Shown here: positions 18,212 through 27,001 of the stretch, one piece after another
How positions within the stretch are numbered: the first letter of the stretch is position 1
Layout: every line of letters begins with the position of its first letter
Origin: Streptomyces hokutonensis
GTDB lineage: Bacteria; Actinomycetota; Actinomycetes; Streptomycetales; Streptomycetaceae
Direction: 5' to 3'
Length of the DNA stretch: 64,000 nt
Assembly (NCBI RefSeq): GCF_000376565.1
Contig: NZ_BARG01000033.1
Location: forward strand, 1 to 64,000
Notes under the pieces: generated by a model
The model's database searches: none
Told to the model about the DNA's origin: nothing
The model's input: only the letters and a program-made list of their open reading frames with translations
Position numbers and translations under genes: made by a program

Positions 18212-18640
18212 GTGGGCCGCTCCTGGCCGTTGGTGAGTTCGATGTGGGTGTTGCCGGTGACCGGGCGACGGTCGTAGGTGCCGGTGACGGCGGCGCTGCC
18301 TTCGTAGCCGGGTCCAGGGCCCGTCAGTTTCTGGTGCTTGGCGTGGACGGTGACGTTCAGCTCGGCGTGCTCGCCCGGGATGGTGACCTTCCAGCGTGTG
18401 GGGTGGCTCTTGCCGGTGGTCGGGCTGGTCCAGAGGGTGGACTCGTCGGGTGCAAGGGTCGCCTCGGCAACGGTCTGGGTGCAGTCAGGGCTCCAGGACT
18501 GTCGCGCCGTTGGTCTTCTTGCTGTCGCCCGCCCAGGTGATGTCGTGGGCCAGGAACACGTACCGGTGGCACCCGGCGGTCTCGCACCAGAACTGGTTGG
18601 CCTGGTCGGGGGCATGGGTGAGGCCTGTGGCGGGGGCCAT
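18212..18640 (-). pseudogene. Lipocalin-like (AttH/CrtC-type) gene remnant, frameshifted
   Basis: Two minus-strand frames together give part of an AttH/CrtC lipocalin-like domain: NQFWCETAGCHRYVFLAHDI then KKTNGATVLEP in one frame, and EATLAPDESTLWTSPTTGKS, TRWKVTIPGEHAELNVTVHA and YEGSAAVTGTY in the next. The frame changes near 18485-18500. The N-terminal two-thirds of the usual protein is missing. It lies between two convergent units and looks like inert debris. Confidence 0.6.
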
Positions 18641-18830
18641 GGGGAATGGACGTCCTGCTCTTCGCCGTCGTCGTTCCCGTGGCAGGACCGGTGCATGAGC
18701 CTTTCGCCCGGCGCCTGGGCCGCCCCGAGCACCTGTCACAGACGGACCGTCCCGCCAGGGCTGAGGCCCTGGCCGGCCTGTTGGTGGACGGCGTGCCGGC
18801 CCTGGGAGACACGAAGCGTTGGTAGGCAGG

Positions 18831-19763
18831 TCATACGCCCTTGGGGGCGAGCACGATGTCGAAGCGCACCCGGCTCCATGTGCCGTCGATGACGCGGCCG
18901 TCGGGCGTGGGCGTGCCGGCGGCCTGCTGCTCGAACCGCTTGATCAGTGAGTCCTTCACGCCGAAGACGGTGTCCTTGCGGCCGATCGGGTCGCCCTCGG
19001 GGAAGATGTGCGTCACCAGCGTGCGCCCGCCCTCGTGGGACACCATGAAGTGCAGATGGGCGGCGCGCAGCGGTGAGCGGCCGACCGCGTCGAGCATCTT
19101 GCCGACGGGTCCGTCGTTGGGGATGGGGTACGGCGTCGGGGTGAGGCCCCAGAAGCGGTAGCCGCCGTCGGCCGCGGAGAAGAGGTGCGCCCGGCCGGCC
19201 CGCTTGCCGGCCTCGTACTGCACGTCGTAGAGCCCGTCCTCGTCGGCCTCCCAGACCTCGATCCGCGCGCCGGCGAGCGGGGTGCCGTCGGTGTCGGTGA
19301 CGGTGCCCTCGACCCAGCAGGGCTCACCGGGGGCGCCGAAGGCCAGGTCGTCGCCGAGCTCGATCGACGGGGAGTCCTCGACGAAGAACGGACCGAAGAC
19401 GGTCGCCTCGGTGGCGCCCTGGTAGGCCTGGTTGTTGACGTTGATCGTCTGCATGCTCGCGCCGAGGGTGTCGGACAGCAGGATGAACTCCTGCCGGACC
19501 TCGTCGGTGATGTGGCCGGCCCTGGTGAGGAAGTCGATCGCCGTCCCCCACTCCTCCTCGGTCAGCCGGACCTCGCGGATGAAGGAGTGCAGGTGCTTGA
19601 CCAGGGAGGCCATGAGTTCCCGCAGCCGTGGGTCCTGGCAGGCGTCGAATGAGGCCAGGACGTTGTCGACGAGCCGCTGCTCGACCGCCTGCTGCTCCGG
19701 TGACACCTCGCGGTAGACGGTGCCGTGGGCCTGGGCCGAGCCGGGGTTGACGTAGGTAGCCAT
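18831..19763 (-). CDS. Hydroxyquinol 1,2-dioxygenase (intradiol)
   Basis: A 310-residue intradiol ring-cleavage enzyme with the N-terminal dioxygenase_N dimerisation domain ([19 protein letters not shown]), then the catalytic beta-sandwich. Fe(III) ligands are visible: Y179 in EDGLYD, Y212 in [14 protein letters not shown]236 and H238 in LRAAHLHFM. The long N-terminal domain and the pairing with maleylacetate reductase point to hydroxyquinol rather than catechol; it would open 1,2,4-trihydroxybenzene to maleylacetate. It is the last gene of the site-D operon (ALDH, small ORF, NTF2-like, maleylacetate reductase), 11 bp after the reductase. A dead N-terminal copy exists at 48091. Confidence 0.93.
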   Translation of the reverse strand: MATYVNPGSAQAHGTVYREVSPEQQAVEQRLVDNVLASFDACQDPRLRELMASLVKHLHSFIREVRLTEEEWGTAIDFLTRAGHITDEVRQEFILLSDTLGASMQTINVNNQAYQGATEATVFGPFFVEDSPSIELGDDLAFGAPGEPCWVEGTVTDTDGTPLAGARIEVWEADEDGLYDVQYEAGKRAGRAHLFSAADGGYRFWGLTPTPYPIPNDGPVGKMLDAVGRSPLRAAHLHFMVSHEGGRTLVTHIFPEGDPIGRKDTVFGVKDSLIKRFEQQAAGTPTPDGRVIDGTWSRVRFDIVLAPKGV

Positions 19764-19774
19764 GACGGCCTCCT

Positions 19775-20842
19775 TCAGTTGATCGGGTCGCCGGCCCACG
19801 CCGCCTTCAGCAGCGCGGTCAGGTTCTCGTCGGTGACGGCGGTGGGGTTGTCGGAGGGGATCGCCTGCGTGATCGGCCCCAGCGCCTTGGCGATGCCGTC
19901 CTCGGGCATGCCGCAGTCGCGCAGCGCCTTCGGGGCGTCCAGCACCTGGCGCAGGGCGGCCAGGCCGCCGTTCGCGGTCCGGGTACGGAAGACCGTGCCG
20001 AAGGCCTGGGCGATCCGCGCCTCCGCCTCGGGCGCGTGCGGGGCGTTGAAGGCCAGCACGTAGGGGAGTACGACCGCGTGGGTCTGTGCGTGCGGGAGAT
20101 TGAACATGCCGCCGAGGACATGGCAGATCTTGTGATGCATCCCGGATCCGGCGGAGGCGAACGCGACAGCGGCGAGGTAGGCGCCGTACAGCGTCTGCTC
20201 GATGCCCTCCACGCTCGTCGAGTCGTCGGCCACCGTCTGCAGGCCGGTCGCCAGTGCGCGGATGCCCTCCTGCGCCAGCGCCCGGTCGATCGGGTCGGTA
20301 CGCGGCGCCCACATGGAGTCCACGCAGTGCGCCATCGCGTTCAGACCGCTGGCCACGGTCATCTCCCCGGGCAGCGTGGTCAGCAGACCGGCGTCGTAGA
20401 CGACCGACGCGGGCAGCACCCTGCCGTCCACACCGGTGGACTTGGTCTCACCCTCGGTCAGGCCCCACACGTTGGTCGCCTCCGAGCCGGCGTACGTGGT
20501 GGGTACCGCGACGATCGGCAGCCCGGTGGTCAACGCCACCGCCTTGGCCAGACCCGTGGTCGAGCCGCCGCCGACGCTGACCAGGATGTCCGCGCCCGCG
20601 CCGGCTGCGGCCTGGAGGGCTCGTGCCGCGACTTCGACCGGTACGTGCATCACGACCTCCTCGTGACGCAGCACGACCGGGATCTCCTTGGCGATCGGGT
20701 CGGCCAGGTCCTTCTCGCGGTCCGACGCGATCAGCATGACCTTGGAACCGCCGAGCGCCTGGACCTCCGCGGCCACGGCGGTGGGCGACTCCCCGGCCGC
20801 GAACACCACCCGCTGGGGGAGGGTTTCGTGCGTGAATCTCAT
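19775..20842 (-). CDS. Maleylacetate reductase
   Basis: A 355-residue iron-type alcohol dehydrogenase family member. It reduces maleylacetate to 3-oxoadipate with NAD(P)H, the step after hydroxyquinol cleavage. Visible are the nucleotide-binding [14 protein letters not shown], the conserved [14 protein letters not shown] and the C-terminal histidine region [10 protein letters not shown] and [22 protein letters not shown] precedes ATG 20842. It lies between the NTF2-like gene and the dioxygenase in one operon. A truncated copy lies at 48329-49285. Confidence 0.95.
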   Translation of the reverse strand: MRFTHETLPQRVVFAAGESPTAVAAEVQALGGSKVMLIASDREKDLADPIAKEIPVVLRHEEVVMHVPVEVAARALQAAAGAGADILVSVGGGSTTGLAKAVALTTGLPIVAVPTTYAGSEATNVWGLTEGETKSTGVDGRVLPASVVYDAGLLTTLPGEMTVASGLNAMAHCVDSMWAPRTDPIDRALAQEGIRALATGLQTVADDSTSVEGIEQTLYGAYLAAVAFASAGSGMHHKICHVLGGMFNLPHAQTHAVVLPYVLAFNAPHAPEAEARIAQAFGTVFRTRTANGGLAALRQVLDAPKALRDCGMPEDGIAKALGPITQAIPSDNPTAVTDENLTALLKAAWAGDPIN

Positions 20843-20870
20843 CGCTTGCTCCTTCGGTGGCTCTGCGGCC

Positions 20871-21467
20871 TCAGGCCCCGGCCAGCCATCGCGTGCCTTC
20901 GGAGTAGAGGTGCTCGACCGCTGGGCCGGTGAGACCGGGGAGCCCGTCCTTCACCATGAAACCCGCCTTGGTCTGCAGGTAGGCCAAGTGCCGGTAGCCG
21001 GCCGGGAACCGGTCCAGGAGCTCGGGATCCAACGACAGTGAGACAGCGGGGTCGACGACGTCGAGCCGGTCCTTCTCGTAGATCGGTTGCCGGCGCACGA
21101 GGGTCCAGCGCCCCTCGTGCCGGGAGAGGAAGTCGTAGAAGCGGCCGGTGCAGACGACATCGACCTCGACGCCGTCGATGGTCTCGCGCTGGTTGATCGT
21201 CATCTTCGTCTGGGCGATGGCCCGTTCGCCGGCGATGTCCGCGGTGTGGCCACCCAGGAAGTGGAGGATGCTGACTCCGTTCTCGAAGCCCTCACGACTG
21301 GCCTTGATGAAGTCGGTGGCACTTCCCTGGAACCAGGTGGCGCTCATCCAGCCGTCGCGCGGATGCCAGACCGTGGCGAAGCGGCCCCAGTCCGCGGCAT
21401 CGCGCCACAGCGCCCAGTTCTCGATGAGCTGCCGGATCTCGTGGCGGTCGTTGTCGACCCGCGACAT
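20871..21467 (-). CDS. SnoaL/NTF2-like protein
   Basis: A 198-residue SnoaL_4-type protein: HEIRQLIENWALWRDAADWG at the N-terminus, then WHPRDGWMSATWFQGSATDF and GRFYDFLSRHEGRWTLVRRQ. NTF2-fold proteins of this type act as isomerases, dehydratases or oxygenase small subunits. AAGGAG lies six bases before ATG 21467. It differs in sequence from the DUF4440-like group at 12271, 23336 and 42396. Its position between the aldehyde dehydrogenase and maleylacetate reductase suggests a role in the same route, not known exactly. Confidence 0.88.
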   Translation of the reverse strand: MSRVDNDRHEIRQLIENWALWRDAADWGRFATVWHPRDGWMSATWFQGSATDFIKASREGFENGVSILHFLGGHTADIAGERAIAQTKMTINQRETIDGVEVDVVCTGRFYDFLSRHEGRWTLVRRQPIYEKDRLDVVDPAVSLSLDPELLDRFPAGYRHLAYLQTKAGFMVKDGLPGLTGPAVEHLYSEGTRWLAGA

Positions 21468-21511
21468 TGTTGACTCCTTGGAAGGGTGGGGGCCCTGGTG
21501 CAGGGGCCTCG

Positions 21512-21700
21512 TCAGAAGGACCGGAGGAACTCCTCCACCTCTCGGTGGAGCTGCTCGAGGGCCTCTGTCTCTCGGACCTCCGCCAGCCATGCCGCTCCCA
21601 CCGCCGGGCTGAAAGCCGCGGCAAGGCACCACATCCAGCCGGGCAAGGCCCGGGGGCCCGGCGCACGCCGTGTCACGTGCGCCGTACGACTTCGTCGCAT
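21512..21700 (-). CDS. Small coupled ORF, 62 residues
   Basis: An open frame starts two bases after the TGA of the aldehyde dehydrogenase (ATG 21700) and ends in a charged helix ETEALEQLHREVEEFLRSF. The last 26 codons have about 85% G or C at the third position, the coding pattern of this DNA. The N-terminus is basic with a hydrophobic middle around WMWCLAAAF. I recognise no family. It may be a short accessory protein or the relic of a longer gene. Confidence 0.45.
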   Translation of the reverse strand: MRRSRTAHVTRRAPGPRALPGWMWCLAAAFSPAVGAAWLAEVRETEALEQLHREVEEFLRSF

Positions 21701-21702
21701 CG

Positions 21703-23193
21703 TCAGATGGGGTAGTGGCGGGATCCGGACTGGATGGTGATCCAGCGCAACTCGGTGAACTCCTCCAGCGCGGCCCGGGACCCGAACCGGCCCCAGCCGC
21801 TGGCGCCGACACCGCCGAAGGGCATCTGGGGTTCGTCGTGCACGGTGGCGCCGTTGATGTGGCAGATGCCGGACCTGATCCGGCGGGCCACGTCGAGCGC
21901 GGCGGCCGCGTCCTTGCCGAAGACCGCTGCGGAGAGTCCGTACTCGGTGTCGTTGGCGACCGCGACAGCCTCGTCGGTCGAATCCACCTCGATGATCGAG
22001 ACCACCGGTCCGAAGGATTCCTCGCTGTAGACGCGCATGTCCGGAGTGACTCCGCGCAGCACGGTGGGCTGCACGAACAGGCCGTCGGCCGTGCCACCGG
22101 TCAGGACCTGGGCGCCCTTGGCGCGGGCGTCGTCGATCAACGCGACCACGTGCTCTCGGGCGGCGGCGTGGACCAGCGGACCGATCTGTGAGGAGGGATC
22201 GCTCGGCGGTCCGACGACCAGCTTGGCGGCACGCTCGGCCAGACGGGAGGAGAGCTCGTCGGCGACGGTCCTGTTCACGATGACGCGTTCGGTCGACATG
22301 CAGATCTCGCCCTGGTTCATGAAGGCCCCGAAGCTGGCCGCGGCGGCGGCCTCCTCCAGATCGGCGTCGGGAAGCACCAGGAAGGGCGCCTTGCCACCGA
22401 GTTCGAGGACCACACGGGTCAGGTGGCGACCGCCGAGCTCGCCGATGATGCGGCCGACCTTGCTGGATCCCGTGAAGTTCACACGGGTCACGGCCGGGTG
22501 GGCGATCAACGCCTCGACGACGCTCGGACCGTCCTGAGGCGCGTTGCTGATGAGGTTGACCGCTCCGGCGGGCACGCCGGCATCGTGCAGCACCCGCACG
22601 ATGGCGGCCTGGGTGAGCGGCGTCTGCTCGGAGGACTTCAGGACCACGGTGTTGCCCCACACCAGCGGCCACACGATGGCGCGTACGCCGAGGATCAGCG
22701 GTGCGTTCCACGGTGCGATGCCGACGACGACACCGACCGGCTGACGTACGCCGAGAGCGGTGAGGCCGGGCACGTCCGACGGGATGACCTCGCCGACGGC
22801 CGCGTACGCCTGGGCGGCCGCCTCGACGAACATGCCCTTCGCGACATGCACGTTGAAACCGCACCAGGGGAGAGTGGCCCCCATCTCGCGGCTCATCGTG
22901 GCCACGATCTCGTTGGTGCGCTCGCCCAGCAGGACGGCCGCACGCTCCAGCACCGACCGGCGTGCGGCCGGCGGGAGGCTCGACCACTCCGGAAGGGCGG
23001 CCGCCGCCGCGTCCACCGCGAGGTTGACGTCCTCGACGGAGGCCGCCGCGACCCGCGCGATCGGTTCACCGGTCAGGGCCTCGGTCGTCTCGAAATAGCG
23101 GCCGTCCCTGGCCGCGACGTACTCGCCCGCGATGAGGAGATCGCTGGTCCGGACCGCACCGGACGTGGGTGCCTCGGTCTCAGTGGCTGACAT
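21703..23193 (-). CDS. Aldehyde dehydrogenase, vanillin/benzaldehyde dehydrogenase-like
   Basis: A 496-residue NAD(P)-dependent aldehyde dehydrogenase. Catalytic residues are E264 in VVLELGGKAP and C298 in NQGEICMSTERV; NAD contacts lie in GIAPWNAP and FTGSSKVG. The sequence resembles vanillin, salicylaldehyde and benzaldehyde dehydrogenases, consistent with oxidation of an aromatic aldehyde to the acid. ATG 23193 has AGGTGAGG six bases upstream; a GTG at 23211 is less likely. First gene of a five-gene operon behind operator site D. Confidence 0.92.
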   Translation of the reverse strand: MSATETEAPTSGAVRTSDLLIAGEYVAARDGRYFETTEALTGEPIARVAAASVEDVNLAVDAAAAALPEWSSLPPAARRSVLERAAVLLGERTNEIVATMSREMGATLPWCGFNVHVAKGMFVEAAAQAYAAVGEVIPSDVPGLTALGVRQPVGVVVGIAPWNAPLILGVRAIVWPLVWGNTVVLKSSEQTPLTQAAIVRVLHDAGVPAGAVNLISNAPQDGPSVVEALIAHPAVTRVNFTGSSKVGRIIGELGGRHLTRVVLELGGKAPFLVLPDADLEEAAAAASFGAFMNQGEICMSTERVIVNRTVADELSSRLAERAAKLVVGPPSDPSSQIGPLVHAAAREHVVALIDDARAKGAQVLTGGTADGLFVQPTVLRGVTPDMRVYSEESFGPVVSIIEVDSTDEAVAVANDTEYGLSAAVFGKDAAAALDVARRIRSGICHINGATVHDEPQMPFGGVGASGWGRFGSRAALEEFTELRWITIQSGSRHYPI

Positions 23194-23282
23194 GTGTTGC
23201 CTCACCTTCACGACAGCGGCGATCGCCGCGCGAACTCTTCGTGTGGAACTCTCTGGGGCCGACGGCCCGCGCTGAAGCCTCT

Positions 23283-23299
23283 TGTCCGTTCATCGAACA
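23283..23299. promoter_or_regulatory. IclR-type operator, site D
   Basis: TGTCCGTTCATCGAACA, 90 bp upstream of the aldehyde dehydrogenase start and after the stop of the Rieske-linked NTF2 gene, so it should control the ALDH-to-dioxygenase operon. Confidence 0.7.
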
Positions 23300-23335
23300 G
23301 CGGAGTGGGGGTGACGTGGCCGGCCTTCCCGGGCC

Positions 23336-23752
23336 TCAGGCCGGCGGCATCCGCTTCGACTGGTGCAGGTGCGCCAGGCGCCAGCCCTCCGGGGTCTCCT
23401 CCCAGACGCGCGTCACCGTCTCCTGGACCGGGAACGGCGGGAGGCTCTCGTCGAAGATGATGTGCATCTCCTGGAGACAGGTGGTGATCGCCGTGGTGCC
23501 ACGCACCGTGATGCTGAGCTCCTCGGCCTTGGCGAAAACGTGGCGGCGGCGGGTCCAGGTGAAATGGGCGAAGGTCCTGCCGTCGTCGATCTTTCCGACG
23601 GGGCCGTGGACGGCCCGGCTGTCCTCCAGCATGAGAGAGGCGATCGCGTCTTCGCTCTCGGTGAGAGCCGCGAGCCACGCGGCCTCTGCCTGCTCGATCG
23701 CCTCGATGGTCCCGGTGGTTGCGGTGGATGTGGTGGATGTGGTTGTCGTCAT
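23336..23752 (-). CDS. NTF2-like protein linked to Rieske set 1
   Basis: A 138-residue DUF4440/SnoaL-like protein with blocks EQAEAAWLAALTESED, VHGPVGKIDD, TCLQEMHIIFD, VQETVTRVWEE and GWRLAHLHQSKR. Its ATG overlaps the reductase stop by four bases (ATGA), so translation is coupled. Ring-hydroxylating dioxygenase beta subunits also have the NTF2 fold, but this sequence is not a standard beta subunit. It may be a small subunit or a product-processing enzyme of the Rieske system. It has close relatives at 12271 and 42396. Confidence 0.85.
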   Translation of the reverse strand: MTTTTSTTSTATTGTIEAIEQAEAAWLAALTESEDAIASLMLEDSRAVHGPVGKIDDGRTFAHFTWTRRRHVFAKAEELSITVRGTTAITTCLQEMHIIFDESLPPFPVQETVTRVWEETPEGWRLAHLHQSKRMPPA

Positions 23753-24711
23753 AGGTCCAGCTCCAGAATCGGTGAGTGTGCTCGCGAGGAGCACGTGGTG
23801 AACATGCCGTCGGCGCGCTCACGGTCGGTCAGGATGTCGTCGCGGTGGTCGGGGTCTCCCGCGAGTACGCGCACGATGCACTCGCCGCAGATTCCCTGCT
23901 GGCAGGAGTAGGGGGCGTCGACGCCGGCCGCGAGCAGGACGTCGAGGACGCTCTCGCCGTCCTTGATCTCGTACTCGTCCCCGGACTTGGCGAGCCGCAC
24001 GGTGAAGGCCCCGCCGGCCGTGTGCGCGGCGGTGTCGTCCACGGGTGCGAAACGCTCCTTGTGGATCGCTTCGGCGGGCCATCCCGCTCCGCGTGCGGAG
24101 GAGATCACGAAGTCGATGAAGCCTCCGGGACCACACACGTAGATCGCCGTCTCGGGGTCGGGCGGGCCGATGTCGCCGGTGACGCTGAAGCGCTGGTCGT
24201 CCGGGCCGTCGTCGAAGTGGAGCCGCACGCGGGGGTTGTTCTCCAGCTCCTCGACGAACGCCGAATCCGCCCGACTCCGGGCGCAGTAGTGCAACTCGTA
24301 CTCCGCGCCCCTGGCTTCGAGCGCGTGCGCCATCGCCAGCAGGGGAGTGACGCCGATGCCGCCGGCCACCAGCAGATGGCGACGTGCCTCGTCCGAGACC
24401 CCGAACCTGTTGCGCGGACGGGAGATCCGCAGCCTGTCGCCCTCACGGAGCCGGTGCATCCCCAGCGAGCCGCCGCGCGACGCCGCCTCGGCCAGCACGG
24501 CCAGCCGATAGCGGGTGCGGTCCTGCGGCGGCCCGCACAGGGAGTACTGACGGACCAGCCCGGTGGCACGGTCCACGAGGACGTCGACATGGGCGCCGGC
24601 GGCGAACTCCGGGAGCTCGGCGGCGTCGCGACTGACCAGGTCGAGCACCACGATCCGGGCGGTCGCGTCGCGCCGGGCGACCACGATGGTGTCGAACCAC
24701 TCGTTGCTCAT
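23749..24711 (-). CDS. Rieske oxygenase reductase, phthalate-dioxygenase-reductase type (set 1)
   Basis: A 320-residue electron-transfer flavoprotein with the class IA order: flavin domain (RQYSLCGPP), NAD domain (GGIGVTPLL and YVCGPGGFIDF) and C-terminal plant-type [2Fe-2S] ferredoxin with C-x4-C-x2-C-x29-C in SCQQGICGECIVRV and the final FTTCSSR. It passes electrons from NAD(P)H to the Rieske centre of the oxygenase encoded nine bases upstream. Its stop overlaps the NTF2-like start. Confidence 0.95.
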   Translation of the reverse strand: MSNEWFDTIVVARRDATARIVVLDLVSRDAAELPEFAAGAHVDVLVDRATGLVRQYSLCGPPQDRTRYRLAVLAEAASRGGSLGMHRLREGDRLRISRPRNRFGVSDEARRHLLVAGGIGVTPLLAMAHALEARGAEYELHYCARSRADSAFVEELENNPRVRLHFDDGPDDQRFSVTGDIGPPDPETAIYVCGPGGFIDFVISSARGAGWPAEAIHKERFAPVDDTAAHTAGGAFTVRLAKSGDEYEIKDGESVLDVLLAAGVDAPYSCQQGICGECIVRVLAGDPDHRDDILTDRERADGMFTTCSSRAHSPILELDL

Positions 24712-24720
24712 GGTTCTGGC

Positions 24721-26010
24721 TCAGACGCCGGCGGCGGCCGCGGCGGCGTCGCCCGCCGGGCGCCTGCCGAGGGTGAAGAGGCCGGTCTCGACGCGGTGGA
24801 CCTGCGACGCGTCGCGGACGATGTTGATCGGGTCGCGCCCGGCCTCGACGTCGTCGGCCATCGCGAGAAGCATGCGACGCAGCATGACCACGCCGCGGTC
24901 TCCGGTGGCCAGGGTCTCCTCGGAGTCCAGGGTGATCGCTCCCTGCGAGCCCTGGGCCTCCGTGTCCCCGGGGAACCTCTGGCGCTCCTCGTCGGTCAGC
25001 TCGTGGTTCTGCTTGCCGTTCTGCGTGATGCCGATGACGAAGCGGAGCATGCGCTCGGGATCGTTCGTGCGGATCGAGAAGAAGAGCCGGTGGCTGGTGT
25101 CGTCGGAGGGCACGACCCACAGCAACTGGTCTGCCCGCCCATCGGGGGTGGGCTTCACGTAGTCCGGCAGGCCGAAGACGTTGGGCAGGTGTTGATCGAC
25201 CGCGAAACCGTACTCGGTGACCTCGCCGTCCTCGCCCTCCATCTCGAACCTCTGGGTGTACTTCAGACCGTGGTCGGTGCGCTCGTACGTCAGGCGCTCG
25301 GCGATGGTGGCCGGGTCGAAGAAGTTCTCGGGGTAGCCGAAGGTGCCGGTGCCCAGCATCTGGTATCCGCTGTGCGTGGAGTGGAGCCAGGTGACGTGTG
25401 TCGGGTCGGCGGAGTTCTCGTAGATGTTGAGCCAGCTGAAGTCCGTCGGCATGCCGAGTACCGCGGCGTGCGGGACAGGCCAGCTGGCGAGGTACTTCTC
25501 GTCTTCGGCGGGGTTCTCCAGTGCGTCGTAGCGGGGGAGTTCGGGCTTGAGTTCGGGCGGGCCCATGTAGACGAAGACCAGGCCGTAGCGCTCCTCCACG
25601 GGGTACCACGGCTGACGGGCGGCGTCGCGCCTGCGTCCCAGGCCCGGCTCGCACGCCTGCTCGATGCAGCGGCCCTGGACGTCGAACTTCCAGCCGTGGT
25701 AGCAGCAGCGGATGCCGTCGTCCTCGACACGGCCGTAGAAGAGGCTGGCGCCGCGGTGGGCGCAGCGCTCGATCACGACACCGGGATTGCCCTGTCCGTC
25801 CCGGAACACGACCAGGTCCTCGCCCAGTACGCGGGTCTTCTGCGGCAGGGCACCGGCGATCAGTGTTTCCGAGCTGGCGATCGGGTGCCAGTAGCGGCGC
25901 AGGGCCTCGCCCATCGGTGTACCGGGCCCGACCTCCCGCAGGCGGGCGTTGTACGAGGGCTTCGGGCGGCCGTAGGCCGTGCCGGTGTCGATCTCTGAAG
26001 TGGTGGTCAT
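24721..26010 (-). CDS. Rieske non-heme iron oxygenase, phthalate-type (set 1)
   Basis: A 429-residue oxygenase component. Rieske [2Fe-2S] ligands are C83, H85, C102 and H105 (C-x-H-x16-C-x2-H in RCAHRG and RCCYHGW). The mononuclear iron site has N199, D202, H205 and H210 in ENSADPTHVTWLH. The N-terminal RYWHPIASSE and the overall order are those of the phthalate 4,5-dioxygenase/vanillate O-demethylase/LigXa class, which normally forms alpha-only multimers. Likely reactions are hydroxylation, demethylation or decarboxylating dioxygenation of an aromatic acid; the substrate is unknown. Regulated from the divergent region shared with tetR at 26233. The protein encoded at 40128 is a close paralogue. 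Confidence 0.95.
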   Translation of the reverse strand: MTTTSEIDTGTAYGRPKPSYNARLREVGPGTPMGEALRRYWHPIASSETLIAGALPQKTRVLGEDLVVFRDGQGNPGVVIERCAHRGASLFYGRVEDDGIRCCYHGWKFDVQGRCIEQACEPGLGRRRDAARQPWYPVEERYGLVFVYMGPPELKPELPRYDALENPAEDEKYLASWPVPHAAVLGMPTDFSWLNIYENSADPTHVTWLHSTHSGYQMLGTGTFGYPENFFDPATIAERLTYERTDHGLKYTQRFEMEGEDGEVTEYGFAVDQHLPNVFGLPDYVKPTPDGRADQLLWVVPSDDTSHRLFFSIRTNDPERMLRFVIGITQNGKQNHELTDEERQRFPGDTEAQGSQGAITLDSEETLATGDRGVVMLRRMLLAMADDVEAGRDPINIVRDASQVHRVETGLFTLGRRPAGDAAAAAAGV

Positions 26011-26123
26011 CGCGCTGTCTCCCGTGCGGCTCGGGGGCACAGGCGGTGGCCCCGTGCAGGGCTGTGGGGGGAAAAAACCTGCGAGGGCACCGTCCTGTGA
26101 GACCCTCAAACTGATAAGTTGAT

Positions 26124-26135
26124 TCACATTCGCAT
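26124..26135. promoter_or_regulatory. TetR-type operator candidate upstream of Rieske set 1
   Basis: TCACATTCGCAT occurs here and, with one change (TCACATTCACAT), on the minus strand at 26895-26906 on the other side of tetR. It lies 114 bp upstream of the Rieske start, next to AACTGATAAGTT, a small inverted repeat. Confidence 0.5.
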
Positions 26136-26232
26136 TTTGCGTGGCGAGGCGTCAAGGGGCAGTTCCGGTGCCGCCTTGATCGCGGGTCGCGGAGGTGTCG
26201 GGGCGGATGCCGGCTCCGTATACGGTGGGCCG

Positions 26233-26874
26233 GTGACTACCGAACCGTCGCTCGATCTGCCGCAGCCACAGCAGGCGCGCAGTCGGCGGACCCAGCAGCG
26301 GATCCTGGAAGCGGGCACGGCCCTTCTCGAGGAGGGCGGCACCGAAGCGCTCACCATCGCGGCCGTCGCCTCTCGGGCGGGCGTCTCCGTGGGCAGTGTC
26401 TATCGGCGTTTCGGTGGCAAGGACCGTCTGATCGCGGGCCTGCAGCACGCCATGATCGACCAGTTCCGCGCCGACATCATTCGCCGGTTCGCTCCGCTGC
26501 GCACCGATCCGGCCACCCTGGTCGCCTCGGCGGTCGCCGGGCTCGCTGAGACGTTCGAGGCGCACGCGCGTCTGATGCGTGTCTTCATCACCGCGGGCAC
26601 CACTGATCCCGGAGTGGCTCAAGTGGGATCCGAGGCCAGCGTCGATGCCGGCCGGGTCTTCCGGACATTCCTGGAGCCGGTTGTGCCGGTGATCGGCGCG
26701 CCGGAGTCTGAGCTGCGCCTGGATGTCGCCTTCCGTCTGGTGTACGCAGCGTGCATGAACCGCGTGCTGCACGGCGAACGCTTCGAGTCCGAGCGGCCGC
26801 TGACGTGGCGTCAACTCACCGACGAATTGATCAACGCCGTCTGTCTGTACCTGCTCGGCGCTGCGCCGCAGTGA
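26233..26874 (+). CDS. TetR family regulator of Rieske set 1
   Basis: A 213-residue TetR regulator. The helix-turn-helix (about residues 17-63) has ALTIAAVASRAGVSVGSVYR and FGGKDRLIAGL. GTG 26233 is chosen because it starts just before the RSRRTQQRILEAG helix; a TTG at 26119 would add 38 residues without motif. Divergent from the Rieske operon and upstream of an HbpS-like gene, with the same 12-bp motif on both sides, so it probably controls both. Confidence 0.88.
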   Translation: MTTEPSLDLPQPQQARSRRTQQRILEAGTALLEEGGTEALTIAAVASRAGVSVGSVYRRFGGKDRLIAGLQHAMIDQFRADIIRRFAPLRTDPATLVASAVAGLAETFEAHARLMRVFITAGTTDPGVAQVGSEASVDAGRVFRTFLEPVVPVIGAPESELRLDVAFRLVYAACMNRVLHGERFESERPLTWRQLTDELINAVCLYLLGAAPQ

Positions 26875-26893
26875 GTCCGGCGGTAGATCTCCC

Positions 26894-26927
26894 GATGTGA
26901 ATGTGATTCTATCTTCATGTTCACATC
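26894..26927. promoter_or_regulatory. Inverted-repeat operator upstream of HbpS-like gene
   Basis: GATGTGAA (26894-26901) and TTCACATC (26920-26927) form an inverted repeat. The left arm is part of the 12-bp motif shared with 26124-26135. It lies between the tetR stop and the HbpS-like start. Confidence 0.55.
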
Positions 26928-27001
26928 TGGCGGCGGCACAGTGGCCCGACCCACGAAGACGGCCGGTTGACCGTCCGCCCGACGAGGGAAGGAACCGCTC
27001 C

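Noticed and set aside
18831-19763. Catechol or protocatechuate dioxygenase instead of hydroxyquinol type
   Set aside because: The operon with maleylacetate reductase and the absence of muconate cycloisomerase or carboxymuconate genes favour hydroxyquinol; catechol remains possible but less likely.
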